A stretch of DNA of 64,000 nt from Alphaproteobacteria bacterium (GTDB taxonomy: Bacteria; Pseudomonadota; Alphaproteobacteria; MPNO01; UBA2964), in NCBI GenBank assembly GCA_012103315.1, contig WLWZ01000001.1:248001-312000 (forward strand). The letters are read 5' to 3'. Shown here in pieces: positions 9,037 through 20,378 of the stretch. The notes beneath the pieces are model-generated. The model had not been told where the DNA came from and ran no database searches. It was given only the letters and a program-made list of their open reading frames with translations. The stretch's first letter is position 1; the number at the start of each line of letters is the position of its first letter. The position numbers and the translations under genes are program-made.

Positions 9037-10473
9037 GTGTCGGGCGAGAATTTACTTTTGGTGGCCCCTTGGGCTGTGCTGATTATTTATTGCGGGATTG
9101 TTTGGTTGTTCAGTCCGCGCGGTGTTTCCGCACGACAGTTTTTTAAGGGCAGTAGCGATGCTGGCTCATCACCCGCATTATGGGTGCTGGTTTTTAGTGC
9201 GGCAATCTCGTGGATCTTTGCGAAATCAATCGCCAATGCGGCCAATCTCGGTCAGGCGTTTGGCGTAACCGGCGGCATTGGCTATGCGACCTATTATCTG
9301 AGTTTTGTCGTCGCGGCGGTTGCGATCTACTTCATCCGCGTCAAAGGCGGATTTGGGTCGTTGGCGAGTTTTCTCATTGCCAAGTACGGTGCTGTTTGAG
9401 CCCGTCTGTTTTTGATCGCAATTGGCATCCGTCTGTTCAACGAGGTGTGGTCTAACACCAAGGTCGCCGCCCAGTATTTTGGTCCGGAAGGGAGTGGTGC
9501 TTATTGGGTTGCGGCTTTTGCGGTGACCGCCTTCACGATGTTCTATGCCTGGCGCGGTGGATTACGCAGTTCGCTTCTTACTGATGCAGGTCAAATGTTG
9601 CTGGCCGCTGTGTTGTTGGTCGTCGTCCTGGTCGCTGTCTTCCCGCCACTGATGGAACATGGGCTGCCTGATGTACCAGACACGGTTCATTGGGCAGGCG
9701 TGACCTTTATGGCGTTGGCTGCCGTTCAGGTTTTAAGCTATCCGTTCCATGATCCTGTGCTGACTGATCGTGGCTTTCTCACCAAACCTGATGTCATGGT
9801 CAAAGGCTTTTTGCTTGCGGGTTTGCTGAGCGGCATCTTTATCCTGATGTTTAGTGCTGTCGGCCTCTATGCTCGCGCAGAAGGGTTAAATGGTGCTGCG
9901 ACCGTCGCCGTGCCGATGGCGTTTGGGTTACCGCTTCTGTTAGTGTTCAACGCCATTATGCTGACCAGCGCTGGCTCGACACTCGATTCTACTTTTGCCA
10001 GTACGGCCAAGTTGACGGCCATTGATTGGCCGGACCGGCGTAGCGAACCGCAGGCACGGGAACGATCATTGGGACGCTGGGCGATGTTGACGATTGCCTT
10101 GTTCGGTAACATTCCGCTTCTGACTATTTATATGGGCGATGGCATTGGCCCGGCTGTCATTGCTGCAACAACCATCAGCGGCACGATGGTCATGGGACTG
10201 GCGCCGATCTTTCTGCTGTCGTTCCTGCCGTCTGCGGGGCCCGCGAGTTTTCACATGGCGTTCTGGCCCGGTCTTCTGTTTGGCGTCCTGATTACCGTCG
10301 AGAGTGCGATCGGCATGTCGATTTTCCCCGCATGGATTGATCTTGGCAGCGGCAAGTATGCCGATGATCTTGGCGTCAACGTCTATGGGTTGCTGATCTG
10401 TACCAGCGGGTATCTGCTTGGCGCGTTGTTATTTGGTCGTCGGAGTGCCGTAGCGCCCTCATCTGGTGCTTAA
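9037..10473 (+). pseudogene. sodium:solute symporter interrupted by an in-frame TGA
   Basis: The two halves (9037-9396 and 9400-10473) are in the same reading frame and together give a 478-residue protein resembling the sodium:solute symporter (SSS) family, with more than ten hydrophobic segments. A single TGA at 9397-9399 separates them, within KYGAV-stop-ARLFLIAIGIRLFNEV. No frameshift is present, and the sequence after the stop remains fully coding. This suggests a recent nonsense mutation (for example TGG or CGA to TGA), readthrough, or a base-calling error. TGA serves as the normal stop in neighbouring genes, so recoding of the whole genome is unlikely. The start is GTG 9037 behind a purine-rich run. 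The substrate is unknown. Confidence 0.8.
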
Positions 10474-11510
10474 TCACCTAAGGTAAATCGTAGCCAGATT
10501 GCAGAGGTTATGACGGCAAGGGCGCCGAGCTGATGCAGCATGCCGAGCGCCAGGATGACTTCGGTCAACAGTGTTACGATTCCAAGGCCTAGTTGACATA
10601 CCGCTAAGACACCCAGCAGCATAATCGCTTTTTGCGCAAACACATTTACTACGCTGTGCCGTGCAGATGCCCAATACGCGAGAACGAGCGCGACAGTCCC
10701 GATGGCTAGAACGCGATGGGTGAATTGTACGGTGGCGGTGTTCTCAAAGAAATTGATCCACCAGGGTGAACTATTCAGAATTCCCTCTGGCACCAGACGG
10801 CCTCCCATTAACGGGAAGGTGTTGTAGGCCAATCCCGCATCAAGTCCTGCAACAAAGGCGCCCCATATAATTGTGACCGCGGCAGCCCATAAAATGATTG
10901 TCGAACCCGTCCGTATCCATCTGGTGCCACTGCGAGTCGGACGTTGGGTTAGACAAGCAGCGGCATACCAGAACAGCAATCCAAATATGATGAAGGCGAG
11001 GCCAAGATGCGCGGCTAGCCGGTACTGGCTGACGGCGGGTTCATTGACGAGCCCGCTTTTGACCATGTACCAGCCAACTAGCCCTTGTACGCCACCCAAT
11101 ATAAACAATCCGCCGAGCCGCCAGGTGAGGGCGGCGGGGATTATCCGCCGCATCACAAACCATAAATAAGGTAATAGAAAAACGACACCGATCAGCCGTC
11201 CCCACAGGCGGTGGAGATATTCCAACCAATAGATCGATTTGAAATCGGTAACAGTCATCCAAAAGTTGACCTTGGCGAATTCCGGACTGTTCTTATAGGC
11301 GGCAAACAGCGCCTGCCATTCGGCGTCATTGAGTGGCGGTAAAATTCCGGTCACTGGTCGCCAATTGACGATAGAAAGCCCGCTTTCGGTCAGACGGGTC
11401 GCTCCGCCGAGTAGGATCATGGCCGCGACCATGGCGCAGCAGACGAGCAGCCAATAGCCAACGGCTTTGGGGATGGGGGAGGGGTCAGTAGGTACAGAAG
11501 GTCCGAACAA
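10470..11510 (-). CDS. ctaA: haem A synthase (COX15/CtaA family)
   Basis: 346 residues with about eight membrane helices in two four-helix halves. The enzyme oxidises the methyl group of haem O to a formyl group, giving haem A for aa3-type cytochrome oxidase. Family motifs include GGATRLTESGLSIVNWRPVTGILPP (positions 35-59 approximately), LEYLHRLWGR with a haem-ligand His, AGLDAGLAYNTFPLMGG, and QFTHRVLA with another His. The long loop and length match the alphaproteobacterial/mitochondrial COX15 type. The start is uncertain: TTG 11510 is the first in-frame candidate after an upstream stop. Its stop overlaps that of the symporter by four bases (TTAA). Confidence 0.92.
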   Translation of the reverse strand: MFGPSVPTDPSPIPKAVGYWLLVCCAMVAAMILLGGATRLTESGLSIVNWRPVTGILPPLNDAEWQALFAAYKNSPEFAKVNFWMTVTDFKSIYWLEYLHRLWGRLIGVVFLLPYLWFVMRRIIPAALTWRLGGLFILGGVQGLVGWYMVKSGLVNEPAVSQYRLAAHLGLAFIIFGLLFWYAAACLTQRPTRSGTRWIRTGSTIILWAAAVTIIWGAFVAGLDAGLAYNTFPLMGGRLVPEGILNSSPWWINFFENTATVQFTHRVLAIGTVALVLAYWASARHSVVNVFAQKAIMLLGVLAVCQLGLGIVTLLTEVILALGMLHQLGALAVITSAIWLRFTLGD

Positions 11511-11646
11511 GGTTGTAGACGCCTTAGGGTTCTGATAGACAGCTCCTCAATAGGCCAGCATATGGCCCGCAGGCAAGAAAAACTGCGCGTTTGCGGCAAT
11601 TTGCCCAAAAAGTTTAAAATTTCAAAAAAGATTCAAAGCGCGGTTC

Positions 11647-11675
11647 TTGACTCTATCGGGGCAGGTGACTATATG
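11647..11675 (+). promoter_or_regulatory. groESL promoter
   Basis: TTGACT and TATATG are spaced by 17 bases and lie directly upstream of the CIRCE element, so a repressor bound there would block the transcription start. This looks like a housekeeping sigma70-type promoter rather than a heat-shock sigma factor promoter. Confidence 0.7.
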
Positions 11676-11676
11676 T

Positions 11677-11703
11677 CTGGCACTCACCGGAGGAGAGTGC
11701 TAA
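11677..11703 (+). promoter_or_regulatory. CIRCE operator (HrcA binding site)
   Basis: An inverted repeat with half-sites CTGGCACTC and GAGTGCTAA separated by exactly nine bases. The CIRCE consensus is TTAGCACTC-N9-GAGTGCTAA, so the right half is perfect and the left half has two changes. HrcA bound here would repress groESL until heat stress. hrcA itself is not in the window. Confidence 0.92.
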
Positions 11704-11752
11704 CAAATTAGCGAATCCTCTTTTATTTCAACGATTAATAGGGAACGTGCAA

Positions 11753-13709
<1,957 letters not shown>

Positions 13710-13747
13710 GGCTACCGCCTTTCATCGGCTACCAAAGCCAAACGATT

Positions 13748-13774
13748 AAGGCCCCGCATTGCGGGGCCTTTTTT
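13748..13774 (+). terminator. intrinsic terminator after groEL
   Basis: A perfect ten-base-pair stem (AAGGCCCCGC with GCGGGGCCTT) around an ATT loop, followed by a T-run. It is strong and ends the groESL transcript. The A-rich left side could also let it act on the opposing terB-like transcript. Confidence 0.93.
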
Positions 13775-13800
13775 GTTGGGTGGTTTAGTTTAGTTCTGCG

Positions 13801-14205
13801 TTAACCCGGCATATGTCTTGCGCGGGCGCCGCGTTCGATGCCGGCGGCAACCAGCCGGTCTATATCAAGGCTGTGGCGGATCATCTCCAACAGGCGCAGC
13901 TCTTCCTGGCTGGCCTGGCCATCGGCGGCAACAACATCACAGCTTATTGCATAAGCAGTCTCATAGAGCCGTGTGGGGACTTTGGTATGAATAAACTCAA
14001 TTGCCTTTTCCAGACCTTCTTCGTCATTGAGTAATTCGGCGCAGGCACGCGTCGCCTCGGGCAGGTCCAGCTCGTCGAATTCGGCAAACACCGGCAGGTT
14101 GCGAACCATCGCGCCCATCGATTGCAATTCGGAGTCGGTCATCTCACGGTCGGCGGCAGAGGCCAGCACCATTGCGTAAATCAGCCCTTCGTGATGTTCA
14201 GCCAT
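13801..14205 (-). CDS. TerB-like (tellurite resistance) domain protein
   Basis: 134 residues, all helical. It has the look of the TerB fold: repeated acidic segments such as ASAADREMTDSELQSM and SCDVVAADGQASQEELRLLE, each with the 'D..' 'E' spacing of the paired metal-binding-like sites in that family. TerB proteins are cytosolic and of poorly known function; single-domain versions in alphaproteobacteria are not proven tellurite-resistance factors. ATTCTTCCTTC upstream on the plus strand reads as GAAGGAAGAAT ahead of the ATG, a good ribosome site. No other ter genes are nearby. Confidence 0.75.
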   Translation of the reverse strand: MAEHHEGLIYAMVLASAADREMTDSELQSMGAMVRNLPVFAEFDELDLPEATRACAELLNDEEGLEKAIEFIHTKVPTRLYETAYAISCDVVAADGQASQEELRLLEMIRHSLDIDRLVAAGIERGARARHMPG

Positions 14206-14301
14206 TATTCTTCCTTCTCGTCCGTTTCTTGTTTTCGCGTTCTAAACAACTCTAGCGCAGATAAGGTTCTTAACCAGTCGCGTCAAGAGGGCGCGTACTA
14301 T

Positions 14302-17064
14302 CTAGGAAGACTTGTCGAGAAACGCTTTGGTTCCCTCGATGGCCTCAACGAGCCCGGTGCGTTCGACCTCAACGCCTTCCGGGAAGGCGGTCAGCAACCG
14401 TGTTGGCGTCCGCGCATCGAGGATGACGAACACGCCATGATCGTCGGCACGGCGGACGAGCCGTCCGTATGCCTGCTTGAGCCGCAACCGCGTGATGCGG
14501 TCGTCATAGGCCGTGCCGCCAAACGCTTTCTTGCGAGCGCGATGCAAAATGGTCGGACGTGGCCAGGGCACTCGGTCAAACACGACGAGGCGCAAAGCGC
14601 GGCCTGGTACGTCAACACCATCGCGGATCGCATCAGTACCGAGAATGCAGCTATTTTCTTCGGCCCGGAAAATCTCAATCAGGCTGGCGGTGTCCATGCC
14701 ATCGACATGTTGGGCCAGCAAAGGCAGTCCTGCCTCTTCCAGAGACGTTGCGATCTTGCTTTGCACGGTGCGCAGCCGGGCGATGGCGGTAAACAGACCT
14801 AGCGCCCCGCCATTGGCGGCGAGGAACAGCTCGCGATAGGCGGCGGCGACCTGATCACCATTGGTCCGACTGACATCGTTGACGACATAGACTTTTGTTT
14901 GTGTTGGGTAATCAAAGGGCGACGGTGCATGGGCGCGGATCGCGGGCGCGGGTAAATGTGCGGCGCCGGTGACGGCCTCGGCAGAGAGCCAGTCGGTCTC
15001 ATTATCGCCAGTGCTGTCGCGCAAAGTAGCTGACGTCATTACGACGCCATGGGCTGGGCGTGCGACATGATGTGCAAACGGCACGGTGGGATCGATCCAG
15101 TGACGGTGCATGGCGGCATCGCTATCGCGACCCTGATCGCGGCTGACCGAAAACCAATCGACATATTCTTCCGGCACCACATCGCGTAGTGCAGATAGCA
15201 TGGACCGCCAGGCATCAACCTCACCTTCGGCACGGCGTGTGAGCCCGCGACACGCTGCTTCAATCCGCTGACGCGTGTGGGTGTCGAAATTATCGGCCTC
15301 GGCATCAAGCAAATATAGCAATCGCGTGATCAGGGCCTTCATGGGTTGCGAAAGTTCACCCAAAGCGGTTTCCAATATCGCCGCCGCGTCATGCAGCTCG
15401 TCAATCGGTGGGGTGGCATCTGCCTCAAGGTCATAGGGCGTGTTGGCATCTTTGGCGCGGGCATAGACCTGCTTGCGGACCAGCGCCAGAAACGCTTCTG
15501 CCGGACCACGCGGCCGTTCACCATCGGCTAGTCGTGCCGCCCAGCCTGCCTGTGGCAAACAATGCGCTGCCTCCATCACGGCGTTGAGTGCATCCGCCGT
15601 TGCCGGGTCTGCTTTGGTTAAGTCCTCAATTCGGCGTTGCAGTCCACGAGCCCGGCTGCGGCCACCGCCTTCGGCACCCAGCAGCCAGCGCCGCAGCTCG
15701 ACCCCCTGACGACCAGACAGCTCTGCTGAGAACGCACTATCGGCAGAATCAAATAAATGATGTCCTTCGTCGAAGACCATGCGGGTTGGCACGTTACCGT
15801 CATCAAGCCCACCCAACGCGGCTTGGGTCATTACCAGCGCGTGGTTGGCGACAACAATGTCGGCGCGGCGCGCTTGTCGCACCGTGCGTTCGATAAAGCA
15901 CTTACTGTAATGGCTACACGCTGAATAGATGCATTCGCCACGTCGGTCGGCGAGCCCAAGCGTATCGCGGAAGCCAACCAGGTCGGTCAGCCAAGTTGGA
16001 AAATCCCCGCCGGCAATATCGCCGGATCGGGTTTTGGCTGCCCAACGCGATAATATTCCGAGACCAATCGCACTGGCGGGCCGGGTCGGACTACGGCCAA
16101 CCGCTTCTTCCATGTTTAATAAGCACAGATAATTTTCACGGCCTTTGCGGATGACGACATGGCGTGCCTTGACGTCGGGATCAGGGTGCAGCCGGTCAAG
16201 TTCATCATCAATCTGGCGCTGTAGGTTTCTGGTATAGGTACTGATCCAAACTGCACCACCATTCTTTTCCAACCACACACTGGCCGGGGCGATATAGCCC
16301 AGTGTCTTACCAACGCCTGTGCCTGCTTCGGCAATCACCACATTAGGCGTATCGGCAACGGCTCGTGGTGCAAAGGCGGCAGAGACGGCAGAGGCGTAGT
16401 CCGCCTGTTGCGGGCGGGGTTCGGCATTTTGTCCCACCAGTTTTGCCAAACGCGTGCGCGCTTCAGCGTCGGTGACCTCGTGTGTTTCCGGCGGCGGCTC
16501 CGGGGCGAATTCGGCCCAGCTGTGCAGTCGCATCCAGACATCGAGCCCGCGTCGTGGCCGGGGGATTTCTTCCAGATCAGTGAGATGTTTCAGGCTGGCT
16601 GTGACCATTGGCCCCCAGCCCCAGCCACCATCCTGCATCGCCTGAGCTACTGGCAGTGCATCAGGCTCGTCGCGGGAATCGAACTCGTTAAGCTCGCAGA
16701 GTAGGACGTCGACCGCTAACCTTATGGACTGCGCTTGCTCTTCGAGGGATTGCGGTTTGTCGAGATCAAGGGCGGTGGCGATGCCGCCGGGCGTCGGCAG
16801 ACAAAACTGCGCCGGTCGGGTGAATGCATAGAGCTCAAGAATGTCGAGCGCTGCAAAGGGCGAAAGCCGCAAGCGCCGGGCGACTGTTGGGGCATGGCAT
16901 AGGATCGGTGGCGACATCGATTTTAAAGCCGTGCTGGCCTCGGCCTGCGTTATGTGACGGAGCTCTCCCTCAGGCGACAGGATAACCGCATCAGTTAGGC
17001 CTGATACGATGATATGACGTGACTGCGCCGGTTCAATTGCCTGGAGGGGTAGGGGAGCATCCAT
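14302..17064 (-). CDS. ATP-dependent DNA helicase, DinG/XPD-like with predicted iron-sulfur cluster
   Basis: 920 residues from ATG 17064. The first 200 residues are a lineage-specific N-terminal region. The helicase core starts with Walker A EAGTGVGKT (Lys253) and a DEGH box at 432-435, and ends with motif VI, QAYGRLVRRADDHG. Four cysteines between Walker A and the DEGH box (314, 378, 383, 389) fit the 4Fe-4S domain of DinG/XPD helicases. Such enzymes unwind DNA 5' to 3' and act on R-loops, forks or damage. The frame continues 22 codons upstream to another ATG, but the shorter start resembles the family better. It is divergent from lysS. Confidence 0.9.
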   Translation of the reverse strand: MDAPLPLQAIEPAQSRHIIVSGLTDAVILSPEGELRHITQAEASTALKSMSPPILCHAPTVARRLRLSPFAALDILELYAFTRPAQFCLPTPGGIATALDLDKPQSLEEQAQSIRLAVDVLLCELNEFDSRDEPDALPVAQAMQDGGWGWGPMVTASLKHLTDLEEIPRPRRGLDVWMRLHSWAEFAPEPPPETHEVTDAEARTRLAKLVGQNAEPRPQQADYASAVSAAFAPRAVADTPNVVIAEAGTGVGKTLGYIAPASVWLEKNGGAVWISTYTRNLQRQIDDELDRLHPDPDVKARHVVIRKGRENYLCLLNMEEAVGRSPTRPASAIGLGILSRWAAKTRSGDIAGGDFPTWLTDLVGFRDTLGLADRRGECIYSACSHYSKCFIERTVRQARRADIVVANHALVMTQAALGGLDDGNVPTRMVFDEGHHLFDSADSAFSAELSGRQGVELRRWLLGAEGGGRSRARGLQRRIEDLTKADPATADALNAVMEAAHCLPQAGWAARLADGERPRGPAEAFLALVRKQVYARAKDANTPYDLEADATPPIDELHDAAAILETALGELSQPMKALITRLLYLLDAEADNFDTHTRQRIEAACRGLTRRAEGEVDAWRSMLSALRDVVPEEYVDWFSVSRDQGRDSDAAMHRHWIDPTVPFAHHVARPAHGVVMTSATLRDSTGDNETDWLSAEAVTGAAHLPAPAIRAHAPSPFDYPTQTKVYVVNDVSRTNGDQVAAAYRELFLAANGGALGLFTAIARLRTVQSKIATSLEEAGLPLLAQHVDGMDTASLIEIFRAEENSCILGTDAIRDGVDVPGRALRLVVFDRVPWPRPTILHRARKKAFGGTAYDDRITRLRLKQAYGRLVRRADDHGVFVILDARTPTRLLTAFPEGVEVERTGLVEAIEGTKAFLDKSS

Positions 17065-17192
17065 GGTGGGACTATACAGGACCAGCCGGATTCGGGCGCA
17101 GTACCAACTGCACGAAATGACCTTCTTCATTGACGTAAGGCGTTGTCGCGCCTACGTTCGCGCGCGTTTTAGGAAATTCGAACCGGTAGATT

Positions 17193-18779
17193 ATGGATAC
17201 GATACGGAACCTGGCTGAAGATGCCCGTGCCTGGCCTTTTGAAGAGGCTCGCAAGCTGCTGTCGCGGATGAATGGTCAAACACCCGAAAAGGGCTATGTG
17301 CTGTTTGAAACCGGCTATGGTCCGTCCGGTTTGCCTCATATCGGCACATTTGGCGAAGTCGTGCGTACGACGATGGTTCGGCAAGCTTTTACTGCGCTGA
17401 GCGATATCCCGTCGCGGTTGTTTGCTTTTTCAGATGACATGGATGGGTTACGCAGCGTTCCAGATAACGTCCCGAATAAAGAAATGCTGGCGGAACATCT
17501 CGGCAAACCGCTTTCTTCGGTGCCTGACCCTTTCGGGACCCATGAGAGTTTCGGCTATCACAATAATGGCCGGCTTCGTGAGTTTCTCGACACGTTCGGG
17601 TTTGAGTACGAATTTCAGAGTGCTACCGAGTGTTATAAGGAAGGCCGGTTTGACGCTACGTTGCTGCACCTATTGAAGAATTTGGATGCGGTGACGCAAG
17701 TTATCTTGCCGACACTGGGGCCGGATCGTCGCGCAACGTATTGTCCGTTTCTGCCAATCTGCCCTGATACAGGTGTGGTTCTTCAAATTCCCGCGATTGC
17801 CCATGACGTTGATGCCGGGACGGTGACGTTCAAGCAGGATGACGGGAAATCGCTGGAGCTACCGGTCACCGGTGGGCACTGCAAGCTGCAATGGAAAGCA
17901 GACTGGGCGATGCGCTGGACGGCGCTGGGCGTTGATTATGAGATGTCGGGTAAGGATTTGATCGACTCTGTGCGATTGTCATCACGGATTTGCAAAATTC
18001 TTGGCGGTCGCACGCCGGAAGGGTTTACCTATGAGCTGTTCCTTGATGACAAGGGAGAGAAAATCTCGAAATCACGGGGTAACGGGCTGACGGTCGATGA
18101 ATGGCTGCGCTATGCACCCGCTGAAAGCCTGCAGCTATACATGTTCAATTCACCGCGCAAAGCGAAGCGGCTTTTTTTCGATGTCATTCCGCGTCACGTT
18201 GATGACTATTTGACCTTCCTCGGAAAGTATAACGCGGAAGAAGACGCGAAGCAGATCGAGAATCCGGCCTGGCATATTCATAATGGGACACCGCCGCAGG
18301 AAGATGGGCATGTCACATTTGGACTTTTGTTAAACCTGGCATCGGCTTGTAACACCGATGATAAATCTGTGCTGTGGGGCTTTATTTCCCGTTACGCGCC
18401 GGATGCAACGCCGGAAACTGCGCCAATTCTCGATCGGTTGGTTGAGCATGCGATCCATTATTATCAAGATTTTGTTAAACCAGAGAAGGTCTACCGCTCT
18501 CCAAACGAGCAGGAACGCGCGGCATTGGAAGATCTGGCCGCCTCGCTTGAAACGATGGATCAGGGAACCGACGCTGGTGACATCCAGAATCAAGTTTATG
18601 AAGTCGGTAAACAGCATGGTTTTGAAAACCTTCGCGATTGGTTCAAGGCGCTTTATGAAACTTTGCTGGGGCGTGAGCAGGGTCCGCGCATGGGATCGTT
18701 CATCGCACTTTATGGTGTTAGTGAAACGTTAACCCTGATCCGCCGGGTTCTAGCCGGCGAAGATATTTCTGGCGGGTAA
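17193..18779 (+). CDS. lysS: lysyl-tRNA synthetase, class I
   Basis: 528 residues. It charges tRNA-Lys but belongs to the class I family, typical of archaea and of alphaproteobacteria, and unrelated to the class II enzyme of E. coli. The HIGH-type motif is [12 protein letters not shown] and the KMSKS-type motif is [10 protein letters not shown]. The C-terminal helical anticodon-binding part is complete. The start is ATG 17193. Only 128 bases separate it from the divergent helicase gene, and both promoters must lie there. Confidence 0.96.
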   Translation: MDTIRNLAEDARAWPFEEARKLLSRMNGQTPEKGYVLFETGYGPSGLPHIGTFGEVVRTTMVRQAFTALSDIPSRLFAFSDDMDGLRSVPDNVPNKEMLAEHLGKPLSSVPDPFGTHESFGYHNNGRLREFLDTFGFEYEFQSATECYKEGRFDATLLHLLKNLDAVTQVILPTLGPDRRATYCPFLPICPDTGVVLQIPAIAHDVDAGTVTFKQDDGKSLELPVTGGHCKLQWKADWAMRWTALGVDYEMSGKDLIDSVRLSSRICKILGGRTPEGFTYELFLDDKGEKISKSRGNGLTVDEWLRYAPAESLQLYMFNSPRKAKRLFFDVIPRHVDDYLTFLGKYNAEEDAKQIENPAWHIHNGTPPQEDGHVTFGLLLNLASACNTDDKSVLWGFISRYAPDATPETAPILDRLVEHAIHYYQDFVKPEKVYRSPNEQERAALEDLAASLETMDQGTDAGDIQNQVYEVGKQHGFENLRDWFKALYETLLGREQGPRMGSFIALYGVSETLTLIRRVLAGEDISGG

Positions 18780-18974
18780 TGAGCCGCAATCTTCGCTGCG
18801 CCGTGGTGTTTCTGTAACCTGTTTTTCTCCGAAATCACGTATTCTTGGCAAGGGCTTGGTAATAATTGTCGCGTAGGGTCTGTGTCCTGCGGCGGAAATT
18901 GTTCCTGAAACCTGTCCGTAGAATGATCTTATAAGATGGGCAAACTATGCCGATCTTTCGTGGGAGTAAGAGCG

Positions 18975-19526
18975 TTGAGCAAATTAAGCGCCAAAAAAGA
19001 AAATCTCGACCCAGATTTCCTGGGAGAAAACCTTGATAAGCTCTTTGCCTATATCGATAAGGTGCGCATGGAAGTGGCGGCGCTAAATCAGGGTGAAAAA
19101 GAATCCGACAGATTTCAGGCGATGAGCAAACAACTCGACGGCATTCTGGAAGCGACAACAGATGCCAGTGACAAGATTATGAGTGCTGTTGAGAAAAATA
19201 ATGCAGCGATTGAGAAGCTTCAGGCGCTCGTCAGCGATGATAAACAGTCTGCGGTCATCGAAGAGATTATCGATGGTCAAAATGAGATTTTTGAGGCCTG
19301 TGCGTTTCAGGATCTAACCGGACAACGCGTAACTCAACTTTCAAAATCTGTGGAATATGTCGAAGAACGTGTTGCTTCTCTGCATGAGTTGTGGGGCAAG
19401 GATGAGCTCGACAAAATTGAACTTGAGCCCGAAAAAGAACTTACCGAGGACGAAAAACTCCTCAACGGGCCGCAGGCAAAAGCAGAGGCTCTGAATCAGG
19501 CCGATATTGACGCTATGTTCGACTGA
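18975..19526 (+). CDS. cheZ: CheZ-like CheY-phosphate phosphatase
   Basis: 183 residues, nearly all helical. The core motif FQDLTGQRV carries the Asp113 and Gln117 pair, matching the catalytic Asp and Gln of CheZ. The far C-terminus, NQADIDAMFD, resembles the CheY-binding tail of CheZ. CheZ removes phosphate from CheY and so ends the flagellar switching signal. No other chemotaxis gene is visible nearby. The start is uncertain: TTG 18975 has GGGAG eight bases ahead; GTG 18960 and ATG 18936 are in-frame alternatives. The gene ends 20 bases from the convergent methyltransferase gene. Confidence 0.8.
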   Translation: MSKLSAKKENLDPDFLGENLDKLFAYIDKVRMEVAALNQGEKESDRFQAMSKQLDGILEATTDASDKIMSAVEKNNAAIEKLQALVSDDKQSAVIEEIIDGQNEIFEACAFQDLTGQRVTQLSKSVEYVEERVASLHELWGKDELDKIELEPEKELTEDEKLLNGPQAKAEALNQADIDAMFD

Positions 19527-19546
19527 CGGATATGCGTCAAGCTCAG

Positions 19547-20368
19547 TCAGGTCGTTTTCCAGCCGAGCCCTAACCGCGCATAGTTTGGCACCTGCAATAT
19601 TCCGTCTTCGATGAAAGGTTGCCATGCCTCGATTACGGCCTCCTTTAACAAAGAGAACTCGGCGCTGGTCATGTTCTCGGTTTCTTTTGCAAAGCTACGT
19701 TTAAGATTGCGGGTTACATAATCATCGACGTCATCGACCTTATTTCTGTAGCGTAGTTCGCATTCTTCCACTTTGGATAGACCTGCTTCCCGCAATATAT
19801 TTTGGAGTGTTCCGGGAGCGCTTAAACTATGCCGTGCCGGAACAGGCCCTTCTTCAGTTCCAAGATATTCAGCAACCGCCCTGCGCGAGACATGGAACGG
19901 CGGATTCTCTTCATACGCGCCCCATACAATGTAAGCGATACGGCCTCCGGGTTTCAGGACCCGGGTGGCTTCACGTGCCACGGCTACCTTGTCTTCAGGA
20001 AACATGATGCCAAAGCGACAGGTAATCGCGTCAAACTGTCCAGCGGCGAAAGGGAGCGCCGCCATATCAGCAGCGGCGAATTGCATAATTCCCAATTCGA
20101 GTTTTTCTGCTCGTTGTCTTGCCGTTTGCAGCATTAACGGTGTGAGGTCAGCGCAGACAACCTCGCCATCGTTCTTCATTGAATGGGCGATGCTAACGGC
20201 AGGATTTCCGGTGCCGGAGGCCACGTCGAGAATTTTCTCGCCCGCTCGGATGCGGGTTTCTGCTATAATCATCTGGTTGAAAGTGTCGTCGGCGGAAATG
20301 CCTTGCACCGACGTTGCCGCCCACGCTTTGCTGCGTTCCTGCCAGTCATTCTTTGAGTTTGTGCCCAT
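19547..20368 (-). CDS. class I SAM-dependent methyltransferase (first of two paralogues)
   Basis: 273 residues with a Rossmann-type methyltransferase fold. The SAM loop is LDVASGTGNPA, followed by the acidic strand end CADLT and the AAADMAALPFAAGQFDAITCRFGIMF segment. It resembles UbiE/COQ5-type enzymes but the substrate is unknown. It is a clear paralogue of the gene just upstream: shared blocks include the start of the domain (DDTFN), VASGTG, MFP(E/D)DKV, RVLKP and the C-terminal ARLG(L/I)G. The gap between the two genes is 10 bases, so they are probably co-transcribed. Confidence 0.85.
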   Translation of the reverse strand: MGTNSKNDWQERSKAWAATSVQGISADDTFNQMIIAETRIRAGEKILDVASGTGNPAVSIAHSMKNDGEVVCADLTPLMLQTARQRAEKLELGIMQFAAADMAALPFAAGQFDAITCRFGIMFPEDKVAVAREATRVLKPGGRIAYIVWGAYEENPPFHVSRRAVAEYLGTEEGPVPARHSLSAPGTLQNILREAGLSKVEECELRYRNKVDDVDDYVTRNLKRSFAKETENMTSAEFSLLKEAVIEAWQPFIEDGILQVPNYARLGLGWKTT

Positions 20369-20378
20369 CTTCTATTTC

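Noticed and set aside
9397..9399. TGA as a selenocysteine codon
   Set aside because: No SECIS-like hairpin is visible in the following 50 bases and no selenocysteine gene is in the window; a nonsense change is simpler.
18846..18860. TGGCA...TTGG resembling a sigma54 promoter ahead of cheZ
   Set aside because: The distance between the two GG/GC elements is one base short of the strict sigma54 spacing, and the -12 element reads TTGG rather than TTGC.
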